Part shown: positions 25,166 to 37,206 of the stretch, piece by piece
Layout of the letters: the number at the start of each line of letters is the position of its first letter
Position numbering within the stretch: the stretch's first letter is position 1
The notes under the pieces: generated by a model
What the model was told of the DNA's origin: nothing
What the model saw: the letters and a program-made list of their open reading frames with translations, nothing else
Databases searched by the model: none
Origin: Combretum micranthum
Lineage: Eukaryota > Streptophyta > Magnoliopsida > Myrtales > Combretaceae
Direction: 5' to 3'
Length of the DNA: 64,000 nt
NCBI GenBank assembly: GCA_024138025.1
Contig: JAMXBD010000236.1
Coordinates: 992,001-1,056,000 of the forward strand
Program-made: the position numbers and the translations under genes

Positions 25166-26311
25166 AGAACATGAAGATAAAGTTTTTAAAAATTTATAAA
25201 GCTAATATATTTTGTTCAATTTCAATAGCAACTACTAATATTAGGCAAGTGCACCTACCAAATAGCATAAAAAATATTAGGTCATATTTCAAGGGATCAC
25301 TCTCATCTACCATGCTCACTTTTTATCTATTATCTAGCCTAAGAAAATCCAGCAAAACATAATAAAAATTGAATTTAAACTAGGGTTAATGCATATATAC
25401 ATTTTTTCAAGGAAAATTATAAGATAAGCTTATTAATGTAAGAAAAAGCCTTAGAGATTGCTTCACCAAGTCCTTATAATGTGATTTCTCAACAAACTCA
25501 TAGATTAGTTCACTGGTGTATTTACAAAATTAGAGTCACTAAGGTAAGTTAAAGCCTCTCTTAATATCAGTAACTCTAGATCTAGACCAAACCATCGGAA
25601 TCTATTCACAAGTTATCAACAATCTAAATCTCCATAAAGTTTAAGAATCCTTTTTTTTTTAAAACCAACCTAATGAATTTTAAAAATAAGTGATAGAAAG
25701 TTTCATTATCCCTCTCTCAAGCTGATTATGAGTAACTCCATTAATATCACTGATCTCTTAATCTATTCAAAATAATGATCTCTCAATCTATTCAGTTGAA
25801 ATCAAACATGAATCTAAAAGGTGCACCACTTATTTAAACCCACGAAAATTAAGTTTTAGCTACTAATTACAAATGCCTAGTGATATTCGTTAAAACATTT
25901 TGAAATCACATTAATCAAGTTTTGGAATCATAAACCCAAATTTAAATGATTTTTTCTCCATAGATGTGATCGTTAAGCATAAATTCTAAAGAAATAAAAT
26001 GGAATTAAAGATTAAATTACAAATTAAGCATCAAGTCTTGCAAAAAACCAGTTAGGTTTACAATGAATTTACCCAAAATTTTTTTAGATTTCTAAAATAT
26101 GAAGAAACAGTTGTTTTGTCCAAGAATTCTCTCTCTATTATATGTTAGAAATATTTTACATATGAAGTTGTATATACTTTACATACACTCTTTTGCACAT
26201 GCCTATGCACGTTTATTTATAGGATCAGGCACAAAAATCATGGCAATTTTATTCACTGACGTGGCATATTCTTTATAACTGAATTTGTCCTATGCGTGCG
26301 TCTTGCTGCCA
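25166..26311. repeat. Non-coding retroelement-like spacer
   Basis: Contains GGCAAGTGCACCTACCAAATAG near 25243-25264, a phrase common in untranslated parts of plant LTR retrotransposons. No reading frame of interest. It probably belongs to an insertion that separates the coding remnants before 25165 from those after 27476. Confidence 0.35.
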
Positions 26312-26770
26312 ACTCATAGGGTCACTTTTCCCATGGTAGATCGAGTGCTTGAGAGTTTCTTAAATGTCAGGGATCGATCTATTATGTGGCTTTTCTTCAC
26401 AAAGGCTCAATTTCTTTCCAGAGTTAACTGTAGGTTTCATTGAGGCCTCGAATGTTGAGCTCAACAGGACTTATATATTAAAGTGTGAAGTGCATATGCC
26501 TCAGAGCTAGTTCAACCTGTGTAGAAGGCTCAACGTAGAGCTCGACAATCATTTTGCCTTGCTGTTTTGCTCTCGATGGGTCTTTTGTGAACCTCGACAA
26601 AGTTCTATTCTACTCATTTGTTGTTATTTTGCTTCAATCTGGTTCAAATCACTTAAATTCTTTTTCTTTTGATCTTAAGAGCTAAAAAACAACAATCACA
26701 ACATAAAAGCATAGATTTCATAAGAATTTATCTAAAATTGTATTATATTTTACCTAAAGTCCTATGAATG
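26312..26770. repeat. Imperfect direct repeat, copy A
   Basis: About 460 bp are repeated, with many substitutions, at 26996-27476. Shared phrases include CTCATAGGGTCACTTTT, ATGGTAGATCGAGTGCT, AAAGTTCTATTCTACTCATT and TTAAGAGCTAAAAAACAACA. Copies in the same orientation separated by about 225 bp suggest LTR-like ends of a small element or a local duplication. Confidence 0.7.
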
Positions 26771-26995
26771 AAATGGAGTAAAATAGACTTATTAAATTCC
26801 CCCACTCTTATGCATTTGTTTGTCTTCAAGCAAACATCAATTCAACACATCCATGCAAGGCTTTTTTAATTACAAAAATAAATCATAAATGGAAATCTAA
26901 CCAAATTAGTTAAGTTTAAATCACCTTAGCACTTTAAATATTCAATCATTCTCACTAACACTTCTGCTAATCATCACGTGCACATCTAGATGTTA

Positions 26996-27476
26996 GCTCA
27001 TAGGGTCACTTTTTACATGGTAGATCGAGTGCTCAAGAGCTACTTGAATGTTAGGGCTCGATCTATTCTATGGCTTTTCTTTTCAAAGGCTTAATTTCTA
27101 TCTAAATTCAACCATGGGTTTCATCGAGTTCATCGAAGCCTCGAATGTTAGGCTCGATTGGACTTACTTATTGAAGTGTAAAGTGCAGATGTCTTAGAGT
27201 TGGCTGAAGCTTGTGTCAAAGGTTCAACTATAGAGCTCAATAGTCATTTTGTCTCTTGTTTCCTTACTATCTTGCCCTTAATGGGTCTTTTATAGACCTT
27301 GACAAAGTTCTATTCTACTCATTTGTTGTTGTTTTGCTTAAATCTAGTTCAAATCACTTCAATTCTTGTTTTTTTAAATCTTAAGAGTTGAAAAACAACA
27401 ATTGCAATATAAAAGCACAAATTTTATAGTAATTTATCTAAAATGTATCAAATTAAGCCTAAATTCCTATGAATAT
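26996..27476. repeat. Imperfect direct repeat, copy B
   Basis: Second copy of 26312-26770, about 480 bp. It ends in CCTAAATTCCTATGAATATGG against CCTAAAGTCCTATGAATG in copy A. The spacer between the copies (26771-26995) contains TTCCCCCACTCTTATGC followed by GTCTTCAAGCAAAC, a phrase often seen in non-coding parts of plant gypsy elements. Confidence 0.7.
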
Positions 27477-28960
27477 GGGGTCGAAGGAGAGGAGCCTACT
27501 AGAGTTGAAGGAGGTGTAAAAGCTAAAGAAGCTACAGCCATCGAAGTTGAGGAGGCTGTTGCTATGATTCCTCAAGGGGAAGATTAGTAAGCCCTTTCTG
27601 TCGTAGCCCCTGATCCTACTTTAGCTCCTGAACCATTCATAGAGGGTCGAGTCGAGGTCCTTATGGGTCCCATAGAAGCCCTAAGGAAAACTTGTCTCGG
27701 ACTATTTCCAATGCTCTTCATCTTGTGACAAGCAAGGAGATCTTCAGCAGTTGTGAGACTGTTGAGATGGTAAATTGAATTGTTCCTTATTCTTATTGTA
27801 GTCCTTCATTGACTCTAGTTGTTAGCTCGTTGTTCTCTTTTTTTTTTTTCTTTTTTTGTGTCCTTTGAGGTACTTGTATGTTTAAATTCCATTGAAAAAT
27901 GAAACAAACCTTTGTTTGTAACTTTCCCTTTAGATTGTATTCTTATTATGTTTCATTGTCAAAATTTCACTAAGTGTTTACAGTTCCTCTTCGCTCTTTG
28001 TGGTAGTGTTCGATCTGATAAGGCTTGTGCGTGATTGGGAACTTTCCTTCCTGAGGTTTCGAGTGCTCCCGAAGCTTGATCGAATAGCTAGGAGTATAGT
28101 ATTTGAGATACCTAAGATTTTTTCTCATTAAATGTTGTCATAATACGATTTTTCTTTTCGCCTATAAATAGCATCTTTAGTTCAATTGATATCCATCACA
28201 TCTTCAAAAACCTAGCTCTTAAATCCTAAACTGAGTTCCTCGCATTCTTGACCATATTTTCCACACTTTTCTTCTTTTTCAACCAAGATGTTGTCATTTT
28301 AACTTGATACTTTCCTTCATCTTCTTTAGTTAGACAAGTCAAGCCTTTGGGAGCCACAGATCATAGTCACAAGCTTTTGTTGCTTTACTATCTTTTTTTA
28401 ATGTGATCGATTGTCCTGCTATCTCTGTTTATGAAAGTCATGCTGCTTTGCCATGCTGGCATTAGTCCTAATTTGACTCCCCTCTCTACTTTTCATTTGG
28501 GCCTTGAATTGTGTTTCTCTTCTGCAACTCCTTAAGTTAGTGTCACCTACCTCATGGACTTGTCTTCAAGGTGGTGGTGATTATAATGGAGTGGACAGAG
28601 TGAGCAGGTGCTTTATACCTCTTTGACAACATGTTACTGCCTTTTTGTACTTCAAAACTTTCGTTTTAAGGGGGGAATTGACCTTCTCTAAAGCATTGGC
28701 ACCCATCTCCTTAGCCATTTTCATGGCAAGTGGAAGTGATTGGAAAAAAGCTAGGTGCCTAGAAGATTTGGATCCTCGGTGAGATCATTTTGAGATTTAT
28801 GTGCTCATAAAGTTCGATCGAGCTTGCTAATAGATCCCTTCATACTTAGTTAGACTGTAACATGCACAAATGGTGCACTGCCATCTTATTTACCTCGAAG
28901 ATGAATGGAGCTCGAGGCTTCGAAATGAGGATCAAACATAAAGAGACTTTAAATGTTTAG
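27477..28960 (+). pseudogene. Degenerate transposon-derived coding remnants, part 3
   Basis: The sequence begins with an acidic, Glu/Val/Ala-rich segment (27477-27585: EGEEPTRVEGG, KEATAIEVEEAVAMIPQGED), then VVAPDPTLAPEPF. Further on, 28470-28760 reads as a broken hydrophobic/aromatic domain (LTPLSTFHLGLELCF, FLYFKTFVLRGELTF). This resembles the N-terminal domain of plant gypsy-type transposon proteins, so a tail of one copy may be followed by the head of another. Several stops interrupt it. Confidence 0.35.
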
Positions 28961-29263
28961 GATTGTAAGAGTTCATCTTGTAAACTTCTGGCTAGGATGC
29001 TAAAGAACAATCTTGGCCAAGATGTTAGTCAAAACTACTGTGGTGATCTGATTTATATCAATGAATTAAATAAGGGTATAATACATGCTGAGATTTACCA
29101 AGCTTTAAATTCAATTGGATCCTAGAAATGGTTTGCGTGCATTTTTCTCTAAAAAAAATGTTGGAAATATGTGGGAAATTTTGTCCAAAATAATTGAGGA
29201 AATTGTTGATAGACAAAAAATTCCTTGAGTTAAATTAAATATATAGTTTCTAAAAAATCTTTA

Positions 29264-29643
29264 GGGTAAATTACACTAAAAGTATCGACATTTAGAGGTT
29301 AGTTCATTCAAGGTACTAATGTTTTCAGTAGTTACAAAAAGGTATCAACGTTTCGTAAAATGTATCAAATAAGGTATTAAAATTTTGTAAAATTAATTTA
29401 AGGTATCAACATTAGTTTTTCGTTTAATATCTTTAATTTTCCATCAATGGTCTATCATTAATAACTTATTTGACTCACTTTATGAAACGTTAATACATTT
29501 TTTTAACCACTTAAAAGATTGATATCTTAAACAATCTTATCTCACAAATGTTGATACCTCTTTTTAATCTCTCAAAATGTTAATATCTTAAATGATCTTA
29601 TCATCAAACAATAAACGTTGATACATTTTTATATAATTTGCCA
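29264..29643. mobile_element. Mutator-type MITE with long inverted repeats
   Basis: The left arm GGGTAAATTACACTAAAAGT and the reverse complement of the right arm TGGCAAATTATATAAAAATG extend into TIRs of about 65 bp that share GTATCAACGTTT-type words. The flanks AAATCTTTA (29255-29263) and AAATTTCTA (29644-29652) match at 7 of 9 positions, consistent with a 9-bp Mutator-type TSD. It is non-coding and distinct from the MITE pair around the MYB gene. Confidence 0.6.
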
Positions 29644-29652
29644 AAATTTCTA

Positions 29653-30470
29653 ACGTGAAATGTATGGAAATGTAAAATAATATAGAAAAATAAGTTTAAG
29701 TACTATTGTGTACAGGATTGTAAAAAAAAATATTGATAAATATATTAAAAGTATATATAGATGATCTAATTCATCCCACTCAATCAAGTTTTCTTCTTGC
29801 ACATAAGGCAACAAATAATATAATTTTATAAATGAAGTGTTGTATATACTATTAGGAGGAAATCTTTGAAAGGAAAACTGAAGATGATCAAGTTAGATCT
29901 TGAGAAACGCCTATGGTAAGATGAATGGGAGTATAGCAAAAGCTCCATAAAATAATACCATTTAGACCAATAAAAAATATTATTTTCTAGAGATTATTTA
30001 TTCATTGATAAATGAATAATTTATTAATTTATCGATAAATGAATATTTATAAATTTACAACTATTTATATATATATATTTTTACACATATATAACTTATT
30101 AATAAAAACTAATAATAAATGTGGACAAAATGCATATATAGAGTATATATAAAGAATTTTAAAAGTCATAATGCACAAATATAGAATGAAATAATAAATT
30201 TTATAACACAAGAAACTATGAACCTGTGGTAAATCTTGGAAATTAGAACGGATAGGTACATAGGGAAAAGATTTTTTCAAAGTCAATGCTTTAGAAGATT
30301 AAGAGTTACAAAATTTATATAAAAAGAAGAAACAAAGGACTTTAGATGTATATTTAGCAAAGAGTAAAATTTTAAAAGAATAGAAGTAGTTTGGAAAAAC
30401 TTTGTTATGAATTTTATATAATTTCTTTTATGTATTTGTTAAATTATTAATTTATATTTTCGTGAGGCTT
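29653..30470. other. Gene-free AT-rich spacer
   Basis: Contains a TTTATCGATAAATGAAT palindromic stretch near 30000-30050 and short chance frames. No gene or element terminus recognised. Confidence 0.4.
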
Positions 30471-30871
30471 TAAGAATTTCTTTATAAATTGTTATCTTAT
30501 GCAATTAGTGAGATTACGTTGGCTCAGGTCAAGATTGAAAGAAATTATTATCTAATTGAGATTGTTATTTTATTAGATATGCATTTATCAAGATTTAACT
30601 ACATCTAAATTGGACCTTATAAAATTTAAATTTTTCTAAATGGTGGGTTAAATTAAGAGATAGAAGCATTTCATACATGACAAGAGAACTAATAATTAGC
30701 AGCCAAGTAATAGAAAGTTTTTAACTATTGTGGGCTAAGACAAGATGATCCTCTATCATCCTGTTTATTTATTTTGTTGTTGGAGTTTTTAAGTAAAATG
30801 GCATAAAATAAGGTGCAATAAAGGTGTTGGAAACCATTCCAATTTAGAGGTAGAGTTGTACAATGTCACAT

Positions 30872-31934
30872 TGAAAACATGAAAATGCACTAGAAAATAC
30901 TCAAAATGAAGGGGTAAATTGAGAATTTGCCCTAAAAAGCTCGATAAATTAATTTTAATGCAACAAATGAAAATTAACTTTAATAGTAACACATGATATA
31001 ACAACAGATTATAATATGAAATATAAAAGAGATAGGGATAGAAAATTTGAATTTATATTTAATTTGGAGTTCGACTCACTTCTTACTTTCCACGGTCCAC
31101 GAATGCCTTCAACCGAGGACTTCATAATCACTTTATTAATCACCAATTAAACATGCTCAAGTTGAGCAGTACACCACTTTTATAATACTGAGGAAATCAA
31201 ATATTTTGTTTCTTTCTTTAGATTCTCTCTTATATAGCATATACAAGAATAGAGCACTAGAATGATTTTCTCTCTCTTTACAGATATTTACAATTTAATA
31301 AATAAGAGAATAAGAAAATTAATGATTTGTTTGTTCGCAAGTAATAGCTCTTTCAATTTGCACTACTCTTCTTGAATCTCTTTAGGATAGAGTATTTATA
31401 GCCTTCAAAAATTCAAATATCCGTTAGAGATAATGTCTTTAAGTCTCTAAGTATTACATATGCTCCAACGGCTCTTTTTGCATCATTGGCTCAAACTGTC
31501 GCACCTCAAAGTGTCATGCCTTCATTTTTGCCCTCCACCAAGTCTCTGCTCATATGCACTCCATCAAGCCTTCAATTCAAACCTACCGCGCCTTAGACTT
31601 ATTACATCTTGAATTTGTCATGCCTTGGACTTAACCCTCAACCAAGACTGTTCTTCTTTAATCTTGTCGAATTTTAGATTTTGAACCATCACACCCTGAA
31701 CAATGAACTCGTTGAGCCCTCGATGAATCTGCGATCACTGTTGTGCTTAATGAGTTTCCACATACTAATTCCTGCACAAATCTCCACAAAACAACACACA
31801 CAAAATTTATATTTTCTAACATATTGATCATTATGTTGTTTGATTAATTAAGTGTAGGTTAACTTAATTGAATAGTTAATTGTGCATCTAATTGTCTCAT
31901 TATCAAAATCCACATTGAACATACAAGTTTAACA
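30872..31934 (-). mobile_element. Solo LTR (copia-like) inserted in the LINE
   Basis: A 1063-bp segment with TG...CA ends (TGAAAACATG to AAGTTTAACA on the + strand) is flanked by the identical 5-bp word CACAT (30867-30871 and 31935-31939). A TATA box, CTATAAATACTC, lies on the minus strand at 31401-31390. On that strand the LTR begins TGTTAAACTTGTATG, followed by TGGATTTTGATAATGAGACA, a common copia-type LTR start. Removing it and one CACAT joins the LINE sequence just before FADD. The internal region is absent. Confidence 0.85.
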
Positions 31935-32998
31935 CACATGCCATGTTTGCTGATGATATAATATTACTGGCACAAGCTAATAGGTGTAATAATGTAGAAG
32001 CTACTATTAGTTACTTAGGAGTTTTTAGTCAAGTTTTCAAATTAACAATAAATATGGAGAAACCAACAATATTATTTGTAAAAATTTGTTACATAGGAGG
32101 AAAAATAGTGTATCAATCATTTAATACCTTTCTACATAAGTTAAGCAATTTGGTAAATACCCGAAATATACTTTTGATAAGGGGCTTAAACCTACAACCA
32201 AACAATTACAATATTTAATAGAAAAAGTTCAATCAAAATCAAGTCGTCAGACAATTTTGATGCTAAGGGATTCTCCAAGTTCCTTAACTTGCTATGTCAT
32301 CATTTTAAGGAACCCTGCATCTTAAGAAACTCTTCATTTTATTCCTAAGGATCTCTAAAAAGTTCTTTTACATTTTTTTTATATTTTTGTAGGTCCTACT
32401 ATGATTACTTCTACCAATATATTAATATTTTTCAAGGTAATTTTAGTGTTAAAAAAAGGTTTAATAGATTTGCAATATAAATATTAGATATATATTGTTA
32501 ATATATAATTTATTGTCATAGAAAATTTAATTAATAAACTTATTGAAATTGCTCAAATAATAAACAAAAGCAATTTCTTCTGCAAATGTATATTTTTCAC
32601 CCAATTTCTTATGCAAATTTTTAGTCATACTTGTTTCAGCATATTAAAATATTTCAATAAAATATGAAGGTCGGGTCCTTGTCAGAGCAACCGGAAAAAG
32701 TGAAGCGCCTCACTTTAACATTGAAGAAACTCTTCAACAGCTCCTTCACAATTGAAAGTCGTGCTAAGGTCCATGCATTAAAGCTACTTAGAAGGAGCGA
32801 TATCTAAGTATAATTGGAAGAACGGTGCTAGAAAAGTGAGTGTTAGAGTCGTTACCTAAATATTACATGCAAGTAGCACCAATGTCAAAAGTAGTTACAT
32901 CAGTTATAGTAAATTACTAGAAAGGATATATGGCAAGAATATCGGGAGGGTAGGAAAATACATCGGCTATCATGGGATGAAATTGCTAAGTGCCTAGC

Positions 32999-33243
32999 AT
33001 GGTGGTCAAAATCATGATTTTACTATTTATTAAAATGTATAGATTGATAAAATTGTATAGAATCGGTAAAATCGTATAGAATCATATAAAATCAAGAAGA
33101 TCATAAACGTATAGGATCGTACACTTAAATTCATAATTTTACCTAAAGTTTGTACATAATAAATTTTCATCCATTTTAATTATAAAAAATATATATATAA
33201 TCGTAGAATCGTATCTTTGACTTGTGATTTTAACAATTATATA
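32999..33243. mobile_element. Small MITE-like insertion in the LINE relic
   Basis: About 245 bp lie between CCTAGC (32993-32998) and CCTAAGC (33244-33250). The LINE protein similarity stops before it and resumes after it. The ends GGTCAAAATCATGATTTTAC and (reverse complement) TTGTTAAAATCACAAGTC are weak TIRs. The interior repeats ATCGTATAGAATC-type words. Superfamily not determined. Confidence 0.45.
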
Positions 33244-33960
33244 CCTAAGCCAAAAAAATCTGAAGGATTGGATATGCTTAGTATAAAAATGAGAGACAAA
33301 GCACATTCAATCGAGAAATGGTGTTGAGTCGAAGGTAGAAAAGGTGAGATGAGCAAAACTATATTTGGTTAGATATTGAAGTTTAAGAAACAATGAGGAT
33401 GTAAAGGCATCACCATCTACATCGTTTTGGCATAAAAACTTGGTTCGTAGTCAAGATTAGATTAAAGAGAAAGGTTGTTTCTGTGTTGGTGGTGGCAGCA
33501 CCTGCTAGTTTTTGGTATGATTGCTTTTGCTTCGCAGGAATTATACCCTATAGCAAGAGTTTGAAATTAATCTCACAGTAAATGACCGTTGGCTGAATGC
33601 AACTAATTAGAATGAGAATAAAATGGATTTTGCAATTTCTCAATTCTTAGTAGATAATTATGGTCACGCTGCTTTACTGCAAAATATGAAAGATTATTAT
33701 GGTATAAGTAAAGATCCAAGATTAAAATCACTGATTAAGAGCATTTATGAGCTGTTCTTATATAAAGAAGAAGACAATAGGCTATGGGTTTGGAAATCAT
33801 GTTCTAATCAATGTTAAGCTTTTTTCGTGGCGAGTTTTGACAGATTTGCTTTCTACTCTATCAAATTTGCAAAAAAAGAACTTATCCTCCATGTGGAGAT
33901 TAGAATGAAATTGCAGAACAAGCGTTCAGAAAATGACATTGTTTGTCTAAAATAATTAAA

Positions 33961-34356
33961 ACTTGGACTTCTGTAAATGTATCAAGCATAAATGAAGCAC
34001 TAAATTTTTATAAATGGATCCAGGCATATTGCAACATTTCACAAGTAATGTTTCACCAAACTCTTCCCCTAAAAGCTTTCATCGTTTGTACCACACAAAA
34101 TATATTGATCCATAATGTTGCAGGGCTTATTGTAAATTTTCAGGGAAAAATTTTTTGGTTTTCGTACCATTTTTGGTTTTTTTTTTTTTTCCAATTTCTT
34201 ACCGACACCATCTTTCTATTGCTCTTTCCGAGTACTGGATTGCTTTTTCAAATAATGTTATGGTGAGTTGTTGAGTATGTAGTCTGTAATGGATAATGGA
34301 TGTGGACCTATGTGCTTGTGGTACCAATGGTCGTAGGTACAGTAGATTGTAACCTG
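33961..34356. other. Spacer after the LINE relic
   Basis: A 107-aa frame at 33943-34266 overlaps the LINE C-terminal end but has no recognisable domain. It includes a T-rich tract at 34170-34192. It may be LINE 3' sequence. Confidence 0.35.
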
Positions 34357-34825
34357 TATTGTTTGTACGAGTTGAGTCGAGTTTTTTATCGAGTCTAAAA
34401 TTGATGTTTGAGCTCGACTTGTTTATGAAATAAGCTCGAGCCTAACAAGCTTTTATCAAACATAAATTTTAAGTTTGAGCTTAACTCATTTAGATAGCCT
34501 ATTTTTTATTTTTTTAACCTAAAATATGATATATCAGTGTTATAATATATAATATATCATAAATAAAAAATTCACAAATATATTAATAAGCTTATTAATG
34601 AGCCTATTAACGAGCCCACTCACGAGCCTATTCACAAGCTTAAACAAGTTTGCTCTCGAGGCAGCTCGCGAGCTTGAATCAAAGCTCGAGCTTGACTTGT
34701 TTAGATAAACAAGCTTTATTGTAGGCTTGGATTCGATTCATTTACTAATCAAGATCGAGCCAAGCATAGTTTAAAGCAAACCAAATCCAAATAGCTCGTA
34801 AATAATTTGATTCGTTTGCAGCCTA
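34357..34825. mobile_element. hAT-like element, GAGCTCG family, copy 1
   Basis: The segment is rich in GAGCTCG, AAGCTCGAG and AACAAGCTT words at both ends and AT-rich in the middle. The right end CGTTTGCAGCCTA matches the family pattern GCAACCCTA. No clear TSD; the left boundary is approximate. Confidence 0.45.
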
Positions 34826-35879
34826 CTTGAGCTAGGATCAATGTTGGACAGTGTGTATGGTTTGTTTAGTGGTAGTGCGGGTCCCTGTTGCCTTAGTTAA
34901 TGGTGCCAGAATTTCGTTATACAGCGCGGATGGAGTGGCCTTAATGAATGTGTTTATCTCTACTTAGATTATGAACTGTGGCTTAAATTCTCTTTGTTTT
35001 AAGAAAAATATCTTATTAGTAAAAAATATTTTTCGTTCATATGTTTTCGTGTCTTTTATTACATTTTTTAAAATCACATTGAAAAGATTTTTTTATGTTT
35101 AAAATTAATTTTATATAAGACATAATATAATGTATAAATAAAGTATCATTTATTGAGATGAGTAGTTCGAAAAAAGACTTCCTCATTTAAAATGAGTAAG
35201 TCGTTTTTCTATAGGATGTTAAGATTTTTTTATAAAAGGAAAAATATTTTCTCATACAAGGGAAAAGAATTTGTTTTACCTTTTTTTTTTTTTTTTTGCC
35301 AATAAAGATTTTTTTCTTAAGATGATGTTTTCTACATAACAAATAAAAATAAAATATATATTCTAAAAAATATTTCTTCTGAAACATATATCGTCTCAAT
35401 GTTTTTTCGGGGATGTGTTTGGATTTATGTGATGAGTTACGGTATCAACATGGGTTTAGGTCAAGAGAGTTTTGGTTGTTTATGAGAGAAAATTATATTA
35501 TTATCGACTTGTCCAAATAAAAATTATATAATTATAAATAAAAATAATTACCAACACAAGGTATTTGCAAATGAGTTGTAATGCATGCAACTTATGTATA
35601 AGTATGAATCGCACTTCCTATATGCGATTCATTAAGGCTTAAAAACTCGTACATCATTGAATCATCAAGGCTTAAAAACTTGTATATCATTGAATCACAT
35701 CTTATGTATGCAATTATTGTGTTAAATAAAAAATTATATTTCATGCATGCGATTTTAAGTTGGTAATTTTATAATTAAAACTATCTAATTTACATTTAGA
35801 TAATTTTTTTAAAAGTTTGTAGACGTGTTTCGCCATGTTTTTAAGGTATTTTTAGCATATGAGTGGGTTGTACTATAGT
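34826..35879. other. Gene-free spacer between hAT-like copies
   Basis: No gene recognised. A direct repeat, ATTAAGGCTTAAAAACT(C/T)GTA, occurs twice near 35630-35690, together with GCGATTCA words. Confidence 0.4.
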
Positions 35880-35887
35880 GTTAGCAC

Positions 35888-36434
35888 TAAGGCTATTAAT
35901 GAGTCGAGCTTTTGCTAGCTTAGTCTTGGCTTGTTTTTAAGTTATTAAGTTCTAGCTCGAACTAAACTTTTTATCAAGCTCAGAATGCAGGCTTGAGTTT
36001 TGCTCTTTTAGTTAAACGAGCTTTATTTCGAGCTCGACTCATTAATAAGTTGAGCTCAAGTCAAACAAAGCTTTTTTATTGAGCCTAATGGAGTCTTATC
36101 AAGCCCGCAATTAAATCTTAAACTCAACTCGTTTTTTATTATTTTTAACTTAAAAATAATATATAAGAACTACTAAATATATATATAAATATATATTAAA
36201 TAGAATTTGGTTTTAATTATTTTGATTATATATTTATATATAATAAATATAAGATTCACAAATCTACTAATGAACTTGTTAACAAGCTTGTTCGCAAGAC
36301 TATATAAACTCGAGTTCTACTTGTTTAGATAAACGAATTTTATTTTAAACTTAAACTCGACTTGCTTACTAATTGAACTCAAGCTATGTTAAACTCAAAG
36401 AAGCCACAATCAGCTTAACTTATTTACAACCCCA
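35888..36434. mobile_element. hAT-like element, GAGCTCG family, copy 2
   Basis: A 547-bp element is flanked by GTTAGCAC (35880-35887) and GTTAGCAA (36435-36442), a 7/8 match to an 8-bp hAT TSD. The ends TAAGGCTATTAATGAGTCG and (reverse complement) TGGGGTTGTAAATAAGTTA are diverged TIRs. Subterminal GAGCTCGA words are shared with the copies at 34357 and 37207. Non-coding. Confidence 0.7.
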
Positions 36435-36442
36435 GTTAGCAA

Positions 36443-37206
36443 TAATGCTTGATTTTGGGTCAATGGAGCTAAAAGGTCGCATTTTGAAAAGTGGTTAATG
36501 TGATAATAATCTCTCAGAAGTCTATATGGAAATGTAATTTTCTCACTCGTCTCATTTGCACAATATCTGGTTCACAAATCAAAGGGGGTGAACTTACTTA
36601 AGATTGCATTAATTTCATTAATTTTTCCCGTGGTTTCCACATGGTAATCATTTGAGACTGCACTGATGATCTTAACTTCCTTTCGTGTTCTTCCCAGTGC
36701 TCTAGTGCTCCTTAAAGGCCTGTTTTACAACTTGCCTCAATTTTTCAAATTCAAAATCAATTGCAGCCATGTGAGTGGATTGAAAGAGCTCTAATACGAC
36801 TTCGAACGTAGTGGAAAATTATAATATGTGATGTCTTATGTAAATTGAATCCTTATGGTTCCAACATAATTTAAGGATAAGCTTTACGTCCGTTTACATA
36901 GTAGACTAAAAACCAATATGACAAGCTAAATTTCAACTTTACTTTTTTTTCTTTTATTTTTCATTACAATAAAGAAGAGATTCAATCCCGTTTCACTTCA
37001 CTCCGAAACCCAACATTAACATCATTACACAGACTAAAATTCGCGTTAGGCAAAAAGATAATAAGACAAATCCAGTGTGTTTATTTTGTTAGTCTATAGT
37101 TTCATTTCTAGCCTCTTCTTCATGTGCAATATTTGGCCCGGAGAAAATATTGCCCCTGATTGCCTACCCAATTCCATAAGATAGAAAAACTGAAAAAATT
37201 GCAGGT
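36443..37206. other. Gene-free spacer
   Basis: AT-rich sequence between hAT-like copies 2 and 3. No coding similarity or element terminus recognised. Confidence 0.4.

Larger units (their letters stand above)
30471..33960 (+). pseudogene. LINE (L1-type) ORF2 relic, interrupted twice
   Basis: Fragments of a non-LTR retrotransposon reverse transcriptase appear in L1 order. GLRQDDPLSSCLFILLLEFLS at 30731-30793 corresponds to the GLRQGDPLSPYLF motif. MSHAMFADDIILL (catalytic FADD) is encoded across 31934-31980. GRKIHRLSWDEIAKC (32950-32994), KKSEGLDM (33250-33275) and the C-terminal NVKLFSWRVLTDLLS segment (33811-33857) follow. Many frameshifts and stops are present. It is interrupted by the solo LTR at 30872-31934 and by a small insertion at about 32999-33243. 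It is a dead copy; ORF1 was not recognised. Confidence 0.7.

Noticed and set aside
26312..27476. CRISPR-like or satellite array
   Set aside because: Only two long diverged copies are present; no short regular repeats with spacers occur anywhere in the window.
33623..33817. Independent 64-aa gene
   Set aside because: It overlaps the region between recognised LINE ORF2 fragments and is more simply part of that relic.
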